DNA from: Blattamonas nauphoetae
Lineage: Eukaryota; Preaxostyla; Oxymonadida
Assembly: GCA_033064195.1 (NCBI GenBank)
Contig: JARBJD010000074.1
Location: forward strand, 186,001-250,000
Length of the DNA stretch: 64,000 nucleotides
Direction of reading: 5' to 3'
Under the pieces are notes generated by a model. The model worked only from the letters and a program-made list of their open reading frames with translations. It made no database searches and was not told where the DNA came from. Both the position numbers and the translations under genes were made by a program. Shown here one piece after another: positions 33,995 through 45,315 of the stretch; positions within the stretch are counted from its first letter, which is position 1, and each line of letters begins with the position of its first letter.

Positions 33995-34770
33995 CAATCA
34001 CGGACAAAAGTTCCTGGCAAAACTGACCAGGAACAATCAACAGTCACTTGTCGTTTTCATTTCACCAATCACTTCACTATATAAAACGAAAGCTGTTGAG
34101 AGAAAACAAATGTGAACATACGTTTTGGGAATGAGAGAGAAAAAAAGAAGTGGTAAAAAAATGTGAAAAAAGTTCGAACCAAACCAAAATCGCTCAAATT
34201 GTAGAAACTTAGAGATTATGTCGAGTTGACGTCCTTGCCGCTGGAAAAAACGAGATCACATGACTCCTTCGTAAAAAAGCACATCCATTCGCAAGTGAAT
34301 TGTGGGTGGCGGGAATCGTGACAGTGTTTAGTGTGACAGGTGGAGAAGAGATTTCGATGGTGAAACAGTACAGGGAGGGATAGAAGGGTCAAACAACAAT
34401 CAAGGAGAGGGTTAGGTTGGTTGAGAGCGGACGTGAACGACTTCACAAAATCCGGCCACCCACAATTCACTTGCGAATGGATGTGCTTTTTTACGAAGGA
34501 GTCATGTGATCTCGTTTTTTCCAGCGGCAAGGACGTCAACTCGACATAATCTCTAAGTTTCTACAATTTGAGCGATTTTGGTTTGGTTCGAACTTTTTTC
34601 ACATTTTTTTACCACTTCTTTTTTTCTCTCTCATTCCCAAAACGTATGTTCACATTTGTTTTCTCTCAACAGCTTTCGTTTTATATAGTGAAGTGATTGG
34701 TGAAATGAAAACGACAAGTGACTGTTGATTGTTCCTGGTCAGTTTTGCCAGGAACTTTTGTCCGTGACTG
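33995..34770. mobile_element. 776-bp foldback element
   Basis: Two arms, 33995-34310 and 34455-34770, are reverse complements of one another over 316 bp and essentially identical where I compared them; the only mismatch I found is two bases inside the outer end (33997 against 34768). The spacer is 144 bp (34311-34454). Ends read CAATCACGGACAAAAGTTCC and the complement of CAGTCACGGACAAAAGTTCC. Each arm carries a small hairpin near its end (GTTCCTGG at 34010-34017 with CCAGGAAC at 34027-34034). TCG flanks both ends (33992-33994 and 34771-34773), a possible 3-bp target duplication. No protein is encoded. Confidence 0.85.
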
Positions 34771-35617
34771 TCGTGTCGACACTTCAATTGTGGACGTTGA
34801 ACCTTTATTGGATGTTAAACTTGCAACTAATACATTCAAGTCTTCAACGAAAGGATAAATTTGTGATTTAGTCCAAGAGGTACTGTTTCAAGTGGTTTCG
34901 ATCAACCCTTAAAATAACTTGTTTGAGAATCACCCACGTGGATCCTTGGATTACTGATTCGACGGCATCCGAAAAAAAGATAAAAATAGACTTCTGAGAT
35001 GGAAATGATTGTCGTGGGAGATGGAGAGGTGAGTGACGTGGAAGAGTTGAGAAAAGTCGACTCAGTTCAACGAAAAAACCCGAACCATCCAAAACCAGAA
35101 GTCAGGATGAAGAACACGGCAAGATGAAAGAGAATAACAATCACATTCATCAAATAACAGAATAAATAAAGCAAGATCGTTCTGAACAAAGAATGATCGT
35201 CCATCGGTCGAAAACACAAGAATCATGATCAAGGTCATTCGGACGAGTGAACGACATTAAATTGATTATATCTGAGACGAGATGAGAGGCACAGGTGTGT
35301 GAATGTGTGTTCGGGTGGTGGTACGAACAAAGTTGTTTGCGAAAATTGCTGTGCTGATCGTTTGTTGATGTGATTTGCCTTCAGTCGAGTGTGATGAATG
35401 ATGAAGATCATTCATGGTGATTGTACAGATGTTAGGGATGTGAATTGATTCGAGATGCGGTGACATGACATGGAAGGTCGATTTAACGCGATGAAAGAAG
35501 TGTCTGATGTGGACGAACATCCGAATGATATTCAAAACAACGCTGATTCGGAGTTGGAGATGTGCTCCAAAGAAGATAAGCGGGTCGGCCTTACTGTGAA
35601 ATTTGTGGAGTGACGTG

Positions 35618-38600
35618 TCATCCAATCTTTGATATTGCGTTCCCCTCCTTCTCGTTCGATGGCTGAGGAGATGTGTTCAGTTCGTTCAGCTGTGAGAGAA
35701 CGGCTGTCAGTGTTGGTCGTTGTGATGGATCCACAGAGAGGCATGGAAGGATGATCGCCTGCATCTCTTCACTCACTTTATCCATTTTTGGCTTCTCGTG
35801 AGTAGCCAATCGTCGATGAGCTGTCGGTCCATCAACTTCCCCGAAGGGCACAAGACCAGTCTCCATTTCCCACAAGACCAGGCCAAGACTAAAAACTGCC
35901 CCGTGGTCCGCATTCTCTTTCGTTTGTTTCCAACCCTCCTGTCCCACTTCTGGCGCCATCCATCGCTGTCCATCTTCCGACATCTTCTTCTTTTCTTCCT
36001 CAATTCCACTCTCACCCACAACAATCGGCTTCTCACGCATCTTCAGACTCACTCGATCGTTCTTGTCGAACAGAACCCAATGTGGTGACAATCGAGTCAA
36101 CACTTCCGCGATCACTCTCTTCTCCACAAGACCAGCAAGTCCTTTCGCAATCGCCTGACCCACTTTTCGCTTCTCCACAAATCGTGTTGAGTGAGGACGG
36201 TGCAGAGCATTGAACAGCGTGTCGGTCTCAGCTGCCACTGAACCTTCCATATTCTCGCTGCACACAATCACTTCCAAAAACGATTGTGCATGTTGAATCC
36301 CTTCTGAACTCGGAAATCGTGTTTCTGCAATGAATGTGTCCTGCTTCTCATTGGCCGAAGGAAGTGAAGAGATCGCGCTGTTTGGTGGATTTGTGATGGA
36401 ATCGTTCTCTTCCACCTTCTCCTCTTCTTCAATTTGCGGTGATGACATTTCTTCGTTCTTCAGAAGTTCGTTGACACTCTGGAGTCGCTTTCGATGCAAA
36501 CAGACACACACAACAATCACCAGTGATACAAGAAGCGCACATGATAAAGAAATGATCACGGGAATCCACCATTTCGACCCCGCCCCTCCAAGCGATTTGT
36601 TTCCTGAACCTAAGTCTGATACAACCATCCAATTCTGTGTTCGCTCTCCATTTCCAAACACAAGACGACCTCACCATTCCATCTTTCTGTTCAGTTCTGG
36701 AACATCCGATTCTGTGAAAGGAATGATGATTTCAGTTTCGTTCCAATGAGTCGCTATTGAGAGATCAACAATCTCGCTTTTCCCTTCCACACTCTTCGAC
36801 GAGTCCCACTCAAACACTTCTAACGACAGTTCACAGGGTATCAGAGTCTTCCCAACCACTTTCGCTGTCTGTTTTCCACTTTTGTCTGTCTCGACTGTCG
36901 ATTCAGCCGAGTTCAGCGTCGGGACGAAGAGTGGTGAACGAGCAATGTCTTCATCCCCTTCCATTCTGCATTCCGACACGTCCAGCCAGGCAGAGGGGGA
37001 ATTCTTTGTCCCATCGCCTTCCGACAGACTGTGAATTGTGATGATGCCTTCTCCCTCGCAGTGTATGTTCTGTCGAGCAGAGGGGAAGTCGGGTATGGAT
37101 GGGCCGTTTAGAGAGAAGTCACTTTTAGTGATGTTCAGTTTTCCTCCTCTCATCCAGAGCGCTCCCATTCCAATCTCTTTCATCGTCACGCCAGTCAGCT
37201 CGGTATCGGCCTCGATCAGCTCAATCAATCCTCCTGACCATCCACAAATTGACATATCCTCGCTGTTCGACTCGCTTTGTCCTGTTCCTTCAATTGAACA
37301 GCTTCTAATCACAACCGTTCCTTTCTCAGCCGACACAAGTTTGAATGTGGAGACAGACAAGTCGGTTGTGATGGTGAGGAACGAGAATCTGCACAGTCCT
37401 CCCTCCTCCACTGAGACGAGGGCTGATGTTTGTTGGGACGAGGATGGGCTGGCTCGAAGTGTTGCTGGTTCAATTTGGAACGAAAGCAAATTCAATGGGA
37501 TGCGATGCGTGACAATGAGAGGAGAAAAGAGGTCAGCGGAGTCCACAATTCGCATTGTGGTGTCCAATATCCCGAGAGAAGTCGCAGTGTTCCAAGCTGA
37601 TTTGATTCCATTGCACGTTTCTGGATCAGCTCCACTCATCTCCAATCCACTCTTCTCTTCCTTTCCACAAACACACAACGAGAGTTTCGATGGCTTTTGT
37701 GGTGTCGTGAAGGTTGTTTCTTTAATTTGGATTGCCTGGTTGTTCGAGTCTTTGAGTGTTGTGATGTTGTATTCTTCACCAAATCCGAGAGAACCACTCA
37801 CCCCAAGTTCGATCACGGCGCTTCGACCAAAGGTGTCCGAGGAGAATGACACGTCGAAAGAGATCGAATCATTCATTGTCATCATTCCAACGGTTCCACT
37901 CGGCAGCTTCGACCCCCACATTTCAACCATCATCGATGTGTTCAGGGAACTGGCGAGAACAACTTCAATTTTCGTGATCAATGCATCATCTCGCTTGACA
38001 TCATCTTGAGTGTCGAACACAACATAGTGGACCACTCCTATCATTGACCCATTGGAAATGCCAACAATCGAGTAGGAAAAAGAAAACTTGAGTTTGCTTC
38101 CCTCGGCAGGATGCAGTTGGAGAGGAGAGGATCTCGCTTCTTCAGTCGACAACGCAGTCACCACAAACGACGTTTCGTGGGGTGAGGGAGGAGGAGAAGG
38201 GGGAGAGCCATTCGGATGGCCAGACACGGACACGGTGTAGAACTCTCCGTAAACAAATCCAGACCCTTTCACGGTCACAACTGTCCTGTCTGGATCGTCA
38301 TCCGTGCACAACGCTGACGTGATTCGCACTGGCTCGCGAGGAACTGAAAAGCGCACTGAATCATCCAGAATGAATGCGAGGGTTCCAGAAATGGTCAGCG
38401 AGGTCAGTTGGTATGTCTTCCCGAATTTGAGACACGGGCTGATCGCTTCGTATAGTTCAATCTCAATTGGTTCTGTGCGGTCTCCGCTCGTGGTTGTCGC
38501 ATCAGGAAGGTCAATCACAGATCCAATCAGGCTTCCTCCTGAGTCAACTTCTTTCACTTTCACTGACAGTGTCGATTCAGAAGGAAGATTCTCTCCAAAA

Positions 38601-41600
38601 ATCACAATCTTCACATGTGTTTTCTTCTCCCCAGAAATCTCACACGACACTGCTGTCACTCGAGGTGGTGCTGGAACTTCCAGTGATCGGGCTGTCGCTT
38701 CTGTTGGCAGAGCAACTCTCAGCGAACTACTCGACAGGCTCAGCACTTCGTATTCTGCTCCATATTCCAGCGAGGACGACGAGAAGATCTCAACTTCCAC
38801 TTTTCCCTCTGAGTTCACAATGTTGATCTTCAATACGGTTTCTTTCCTGCTCACTTTGTTCTCAAGAATCAGCCGATATTCTCCATCTGGGATTGTCGAT
38901 CCAGAAAGCGACACTTCCACTGTCTTCGCGTCTCCCTCTTTCAGCCTGCACGAGATCGAGACCAGTGACGGCTGAGAAGGTGCCGAGCGAGTCATGAAAG
39001 ACGGCGTGCTTTCGACGATCCCAGTCTCTGACCCATTTGTGATCGCTGTGATCGTGTACGAATACGAAAGAAGAGTTGACGTCCTTCAGATGGATGCAGT
39101 TGGAGAGGAGAGGATCTCGCTTCTTCAGTCGACAACGCAGTCACCACAAACGACGTTTCGTGGGGTGAGGGAGGAGGAGAAGGGGGAGAGCCAATCGGAT
39201 GGCCAGACACGGACACAGTGTAGAACTCTCCGTAAACAAATCCAGACCCTTTCACGGTCACAACTGTCCTGTCTGGATCGTCATCCGTGCACAACGCTGA
39301 CGTGATTCGCACTGGCTCGCGAGGAACTGAAAAGCGCACTGAATCATCCAGAATGAATGCGAGGGTTCCAGAAATGGTCAGCGAGGTCAGTTGGTATGTC
39401 TTCCCGAATTTGAGACACGGGCTGATCGCTTCGTATAGTTCAATCTCAATTGGTTCTGTGCGGTCTCCGCTCGTGGTTGTCGCATCAGGAAGGTCAATCA
39501 CAGATCCAATCAGGCTTCCTCCTGAGTCAACTTCTTTCACTTTCACTGACAGTGTCGATTCAGAAGGAAGATTCTCTCCAAAAATCACAATCTTCACATG
39601 TGTTTTCTTCTCCCCAGAAATCTCACACGACACTGCTGTCACTCGAGGTGGTGCTGGAACTTCCAGTGATCGGGCTGTCGCTTCTGTTGGCAGAGCAACT
39701 CTCAGCGAACTACTCGACAGGCTCAGCACTTCGTATTCTGCTCCATATTCCAGCGAGGACGACGAGAAGATCTCAACTTCCACTTTTCCCTCTGAGTTCA
39801 CAATGTTGATCTTCAATACGGTTTCTTTCCTGCTCACTTTGTTCTCAAGAATCAGCCGATATTCTCCATCTGGGATTGTCGATCCAGAAAGCGACACTTC
39901 CACTGTCTTCGCGTCTCCCTCTTTCAGCCTGCACGAGATCGAGACCAGTGACGGCTGAGAAGGTGCCGAGCGAGTCATGAAAGACGGCGTGCTTTCGACG
40001 ATCCCAGTCTCTGACCCATTTGTGATCGCTGTGATCGTGTACGAATACGAAAAGAAGAGTTGACGTCCTTCAGATGGATGCAGTTGGAGAGGAGAGGATC
40101 TCGCTTCTTCAGTCGACAACGCAGTCACCACAAACGACGTTTCGTGGGGTGAGGGAGGAGGAGAAGGGGGAGAGCCAATCGGATGGCCAGACACGGACAC
40201 AGTGTAGAACTCTCCGTAAACAAATCCAGACCCTTTCACGGTCACAACTGTCCTGTCTGGATCGTCATCCGTGCACAACGCTGACGTGATTCGCACTGGC
40301 TCGCGAGGAACTGAAAAGCGCACTGAATCATCCAGAATGAATGCGAGGGTTCCAGAAATGGTCAGCGAGGTCAGTTGGTATGTCTTCCCGAATTTGAGAC
40401 ACGGGCTGATCGCTTCGTATAGTTCAATCTCAATTGGTTCTGTGCGGTCTCCGCTCGTGGTTGTCGCATCAGGAAGGTCAATCACAGATCCAATCAGGCT
40501 TCCTCCTGAGTCAACTTCTTTCACTTTCACTGACAGTGTCGATTCAGAAGGAAGATTCTCTCCAAAAATCACAATCTTCACATGTGTTTTCTTCTCCCCA
40601 GAAATCTCACACGACACTGCTGTCACTCGAGGTGGTGCTGGAACTTCCAGTGATCGGGCTGTCGCTTCTGTTGGCAGAGCAACTCTCAGCGAACTACTCG
40701 ACAGGCTCAGCACTTCGTATTCTGCTCCATATTCCAGCGAGGACGACGAGAAGATCTCAACTTCCACTTTTCCCTCTGAGTTCACAATGTTGATCTTCAA
40801 TACGGTTTCTTTCCTGCTCACTTTGTTCTCAAGAATCAGCCGATATTCTCCATCTGGGATTGTCGATCCAGAAAGCGACACTTCCACTGTCTTCGCGTCT
40901 CCCTCTTTCAGCCTGCACGAGATCGAGACCAGTGACGGCTGAGAAGGTGCCGAGCGAGTCATGAAAGACGGCGTGCTTTCGACGATCCCAGTCTCTGACC
41001 CATTTGTGATCGCTGTGATCGTGTACGAATACGAAAAGAAGAGTTGACGTCCTTCAGATGGATGCAGTTGGAGAGGAGAGGATCTCGCTTCTTCAGTCGA
41101 CAACGCAGTCACCACAAACGACGTTTCGTGGGGTGAGGGAGGAGGAGAAGGGGGAGAGCCAATCGGATGGCCAGACACGGACACAGTGTAGAACTCTCCG
41201 TAAACAAATCCAGACCCTTTCACGGTCACAACTGTCCTGTCTGGATCGTCATCCGTGCACAACGCTGACGTGATTCGCACTGGCTCGCGAGGAACTGAAA
41301 AGCGCACTGAATCATCCAGAATGAATGCGAGGGTTCCAGAAATGGTCAGCGAGGTCAGTTGGTATGTCTTCCCGAATTTGAGACACGGGCTGATCGCTTC
41401 GTATAGTTCAATCTCAATTGGTTCTGTGCGGTCTCCGCTCGTGGTTGTCGCATCAGGAAGGTCAATCACAGATCCAATCAGGCTTCCTCCTGAGTCAACT
41501 TCTTTCACTTTCACTGACAGTGTCGATTCAGAAGGAAGATTCTCTCCAAAAATCACAATCTTCACATGTGTTTTCTTCTCCCCAGAAATCTCACACGACA

Positions 41601-44600
41601 CTGCTGTCACTCGAGGTGGTGCTGGAACTTCCAGTGATCGGGCTGTCGCTTCTGTTGGCAGAGCAACTCTCAGCGAACTACTCGACAGGCTCAGCACTTC
41701 GTATTCTGCTCCATATTCCAGCGAGGACGACGAGAAGATCTCAACTTCCACTTTTCCCTCTGAGTTCACAATGTTGATCTTCAATACGGTTTCTTTCCTG
41801 CTCACTTTGTTCTCAAGAATCAGCCGATATTCTCCATCTGGGATTGTCGATCCAGAAAGCGACACTTCCACTGTCTTCGCGTCTCCCTCTTTCAGCCTGC
41901 ACGAGATCGAGACCAGTGACGGCTGAGAAGGTGCCGAGCGAGTCATGAAAGACGGCGTGCTTTCGACGATCCCAGTCTCTGACCCATTTGTGATCGCTGT
42001 GATCGTGTACGAATACGAAAAGAAGAGTTGACGTCCTTCAGATGGATGCAGTTGGAGAGGAGAGGATCTCGCTTCTTCAGTCGACAACGCAGTCACCACA
42101 AACGACGTTTCGTGGGGTGAGGGAGGAGGAGAAGGGGGAGAGCCAATCGGATGGCCAGACACGGACACAGTGTAGAACTCTCCGTAAACAAATCCAGACC
42201 CTTTCACGGTCACAACTGTCCTGTCTGGATCGTCATCTGTGCACAACGCTGACGTGATTCGCACAGGCTCCATCGGCATTTTCAACAGGATTGCAGAGAA
42301 CAGAGTCGGATAATCTTCTTCTCCAATTTTCACTGACACACCAATCACTTCGTATTCCTCCCCATATCGAAGCGAGTTCTTCCATTCTTCTCCATTTTCG
42401 TTCAATGGAGACAATTTCATTATCTGGTCAGCAAGAAGTCCGTTGTTGTTTGTTGTCACGTTCATCACAACTTTCTCATTTCCTTTTCTCCTTTCAAACG
42501 TGATTTCGTAATCTTGGTTGGCTTTCAGATTTCGTGACGAGAACGACAATGTCACTTCTGTCTTTGCTTCGTTCAGTTCACTCACTTCAATGTTGATGAG
42601 GCGAGCTGCCAATGGAATTTTGAAATAAATAGGTGATGGGATTGATACGGCAAGCGAATCGTCTTTCTTCGTTCCACTCATGATCACATACAGTTGATTC
42701 TCCATCCATCCCGAACTCTCGCCAATCACTCCCAAGTCAATCGTTGCTTTGTTTGCTGAGAAGTTCGCTTCATGTGTCCTTCCGTTCTGAAGTGTAAACT
42801 CGAATGCAACATCCTCCAAATTTGATGCATTCAGATTCAAGTTTGCATGAGTGTGGCTTTCGTCCAGAACACACTCTGCAGACGTGAATGTGGGATACCT
42901 GGCATCCACCCACACACCATAAGACCAAACATCGTGGGCAGCTAAAGAAGCATCAATGAGTTGGTATTTTTCGAGAGGAAGTTGGAGCAGACCAGTGTCT
43001 CCAACGCTCGCTGTGCATCGCCCAGTCTCCAATGATTGAATCGAGAACAGTAACAGTCGAGCAATGTTTGGTGCCTTTCCTTCTTCTGTCTGAGGTGGAC
43101 CTTCTGTGTTCGAAACCAAAACGAGAAGCGATCCTTCCGCTGCCCTTTCCAAAGTGACTACAATCTCTGCTGTCGTCGAGGTAGTTTGTTGAGCAACCAG
43201 TGACAGGATGGCTACAGAATCGTGTGGTGTTTGCAGAAAATCGAAAGATGGGGCAAGGTCTGTTGGGTAAATACGGTCCCATTCTGGATACGACGTGGAA
43301 TAGCAGTTGGACACTGTTAAGGTGGACACTTCAGGGAGAGGGAACTCTTGTGGCTTAGAAGTGTTGAAAAACAAATCCTGTCCCTTCATTGTCCCCGACC
43401 TACACCCTCGAAAGCTGAGGGAATCGAGTCGGATCGATTTACAGTCACTGAAATAAAGGGCCCCGCCTCCATAATACCCCTCCCACGGGTCTGACGTCGA
43501 ACAAGACGTGAAGAGACAGTTGGACAACCCAGAAGTTGAATCTTGAGCATCCCACAACCCGACGAAAATGGCTCCTCCAAACTTCGATGTTCGACATTCA
43601 AGAAACATGCAGTCGGAAATGGAGAGGGCATGCACCCCGTGGATGTAGATGCCGCCCGCAGAAGCTTGATTGGACGAACCGTTGACGAATGATGACGAAG
43701 AGACAGTGATCGACGATTGTGTGTCAAGGTGGGAAAATGACACGCCCCCACCAGCGCTACCACTCCAGCATAAGTCAAACGAACACGATACAATCTCCAG
43801 ATCTACTGAGACTCTGAAGATATCGATGGCTCCATCTCCAGAACATCTCCTGAAAGTGCACTGGGTGTATATATGGAGATAATTGGCATCTCTGATGGTT
43901 TGTGTCCTGTTGTAGTGTTTATTGGTGTTGTGTTTCGTTGGTTGGGTTGTGCAGTGTGTGAAGGAGGTGTTCGAGCACAGAACAGATCCTCCTAAATTCA
44001 GATCGCGAATTCCTGTTCCGTAAAGATGGTTTGTGCAGTGAGAAACACAACTCCCAATCATCTTTTGCGAGACTGACTCCGAACTTCCAAAATCACATCC
44101 TCCTACCTTCACATCGACACTTCCACATCCACTGTCGCTTGTCGTGTTCAAAAGCAACGACGACGAGAGTGTTGTCGAAATCGAACAGTCATCCGTCTTT
44201 GTTTGTGTCACTCCAGAAAAATTAAAGAGCGGGCCAGTTCCACCAATCAGACAAGCATCACGAACTTCAATTTCACAACCAGCCATCTTCACTTCCGTTC
44301 GAAGTCCCCATGATTCCTGATTGTGCGTGGTCCAAAGATCAGATGATTCGAGGCTCGTCAGAGGCAGAAGCGAAGGAAAACACGACGAAGAGTGTGAGCT
44401 CCCATATATCGTGATTGAACTTGATTTCCCAGCATCTCCTCCAATAATCACCAAAGGCGTCCGTTCTGAGTTAGAGATCACATGACTCCTCCTAATCATC
44501 ACAGACGAGCCCGAGATCGTTGCGAGCGACGAACCTGCTGATCCACATTCGAATGTCAGCTCTGACATCCAGATTGTGGAATTTGAGATTCGGAAAAGTT

Positions 44601-44922
44601 CATTCCGTCTGTTTTTCCTTGAATCTGCAAATTCGTTCGATTCCGAATGTTCGGAGAAAGCTTCATCGTTCGTTGCCGATGATGGAAATATTGATGATTG
44701 TTTTCCATTCAAATTTAGGGTCGTGGATGTGATTTCATAGTTTGAAAGGTGATATCGGTCATTCGGAAGCAAAAAATCGAATATTCTGTCATTTTGATTG
44801 AGCCCTGAATTGTTAACCTGCTGGGAGATGATTGATTCTAATGATCGCAAGTTTCGGGAGGTAATTTGATGATGCGATGTGGATATGGTCAGAAGGACAG
44901 ATATGAGGGAGATTAAGTGCAT
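35618..44922 (-). CDS. Beta-helix/tandem-sandwich surface receptor with TM and pseudokinase (three open frames)
   Basis: One gene read as three frames (38992-44922, 36671-38995, 35618-36661). A signal peptide (MHLISLISVLLTISTS) is followed by a Cys/Ser-rich beta-helix (pectin-lyase-like fold, for example CTFRRCSGDGAIDI). Then come tandem 328-residue beta-sandwich units, a second beta-helix block, the TM segment IPVIISLSCALLVSLVIVV (about 36500-36570), and a kinase-like domain. The HRD position reads LSPHWVLFD without the catalytic Asp, no DFG or glycine loop is visible, and RWMAPEV (APE) remains, so it is a pseudokinase. The first two frames are separated by loss of one A (39067-39069, AAA where sister repeats have AAAA). 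The last two are in the same frame with one TGA at 36671-36673, where the paralogue at 62 kb has Arg (KEWRGRL). With one base restored the length is 3,102 codons. Likely a cell-surface sensing or adhesion protein. Confidence 0.8.
38100..42265 (-). repeat. 984-bp tandem coding repeats, four full units plus a partial
   Basis: The period is 984 bp (328 codons); unit boundaries fall near 42265, 41281, 40297, 39313 and 38330, the last full unit being 983 bp. Each unit holds three roughly 109-residue beta-sandwich domains, starting PVRITSALCTDDDPDRT, PSQPSLVSISCRLKEGD and PPRVTAVSCEISGEKK. Copies are almost identical at the DNA level, with only scattered single-base changes. A fifth, partial unit near 38100-38330 then diverges into different sequence. 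This implies very recent amplification or ongoing gene conversion. Confidence 0.9.
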
Positions 44923-45315
44923 GGGAACTGTGAAATCCGGCCCAACATAATCTCATGTAGTGGGTGAAGTAAATCAAAAACAATTGATTCGAGACAAAGC
45001 AACCGTATGTACTACGCAAGTGTCCAAACGGACATCCTTGTTCAAACAGTTTACTTACATTTTACCCAATCCTCTTTCAAGTCTTTTTTTTCACAATTCC
45101 AGATTGCATTCACATTCTCTCGCTAAAGGACAGGGGGCTGTGAAGACCATTAGAGAATTGTTAAAAGAAACAAAGGAAGTCGAGAGAAAACCAAAATTGT
45201 GATAGATAAGAGCTGATTCGAGTGCAGATCCTAAAGTCACGAATTACATGACAAGATCCAACAATCAAAAGAAGAGTTGAGTTGAGACGACTGCTAGTTA
45301 TAATGAGGGCAGAAT
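44923..45315. other. Intergenic spacer, receptor 5' side and AIR9-like 3' side
   Basis: Both neighbours are on the minus strand, so this interval holds the receptor gene promoter and the 3' end of the AIR9-like gene. An open stretch at 44960-45202 on the plus strand has no domain character. No specific motif can be supported. Confidence 0.5.

Larger units (their letters stand above)
30582..35617. other. Gene-poor, A/T-rich transposon graveyard
   Basis: Five kb without a complete gene. It contains transposase fragments (31985-32239 and 33710-33860), a dispersed repeat in three copies (31484-31572, 32735-32822, 33160-33300) and a 776-bp foldback element (33995-34770). A short minus-strand open stretch at 34868-35092 (EPSVIQGS-like, 74 codons) has no recognisable domain. 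In 35093-35617 I see nothing beyond ordinary A/T-rich spacer next to the 3' end of the receptor gene. Confidence 0.7.

Noticed and set aside
33650-34010. Autonomous Tc1-type transposon joining the helix-turn-helix fragment to the foldback
   Set aside because: The fragment lies outside the foldback arms, and I found no matching inverted end on its other side.
36671-36673. Reassigned TGA (alternative genetic code)
   Set aside because: All other genes here end cleanly at TGA, TAA or TAG, and only one internal TGA is involved; a point change or an error is simpler.
38304-41926. Repeated 223-codon plus-strand frames in the 984-bp array
   Set aside because: Antisense shadows of the tandem repeat; identical because the DNA units are identical.
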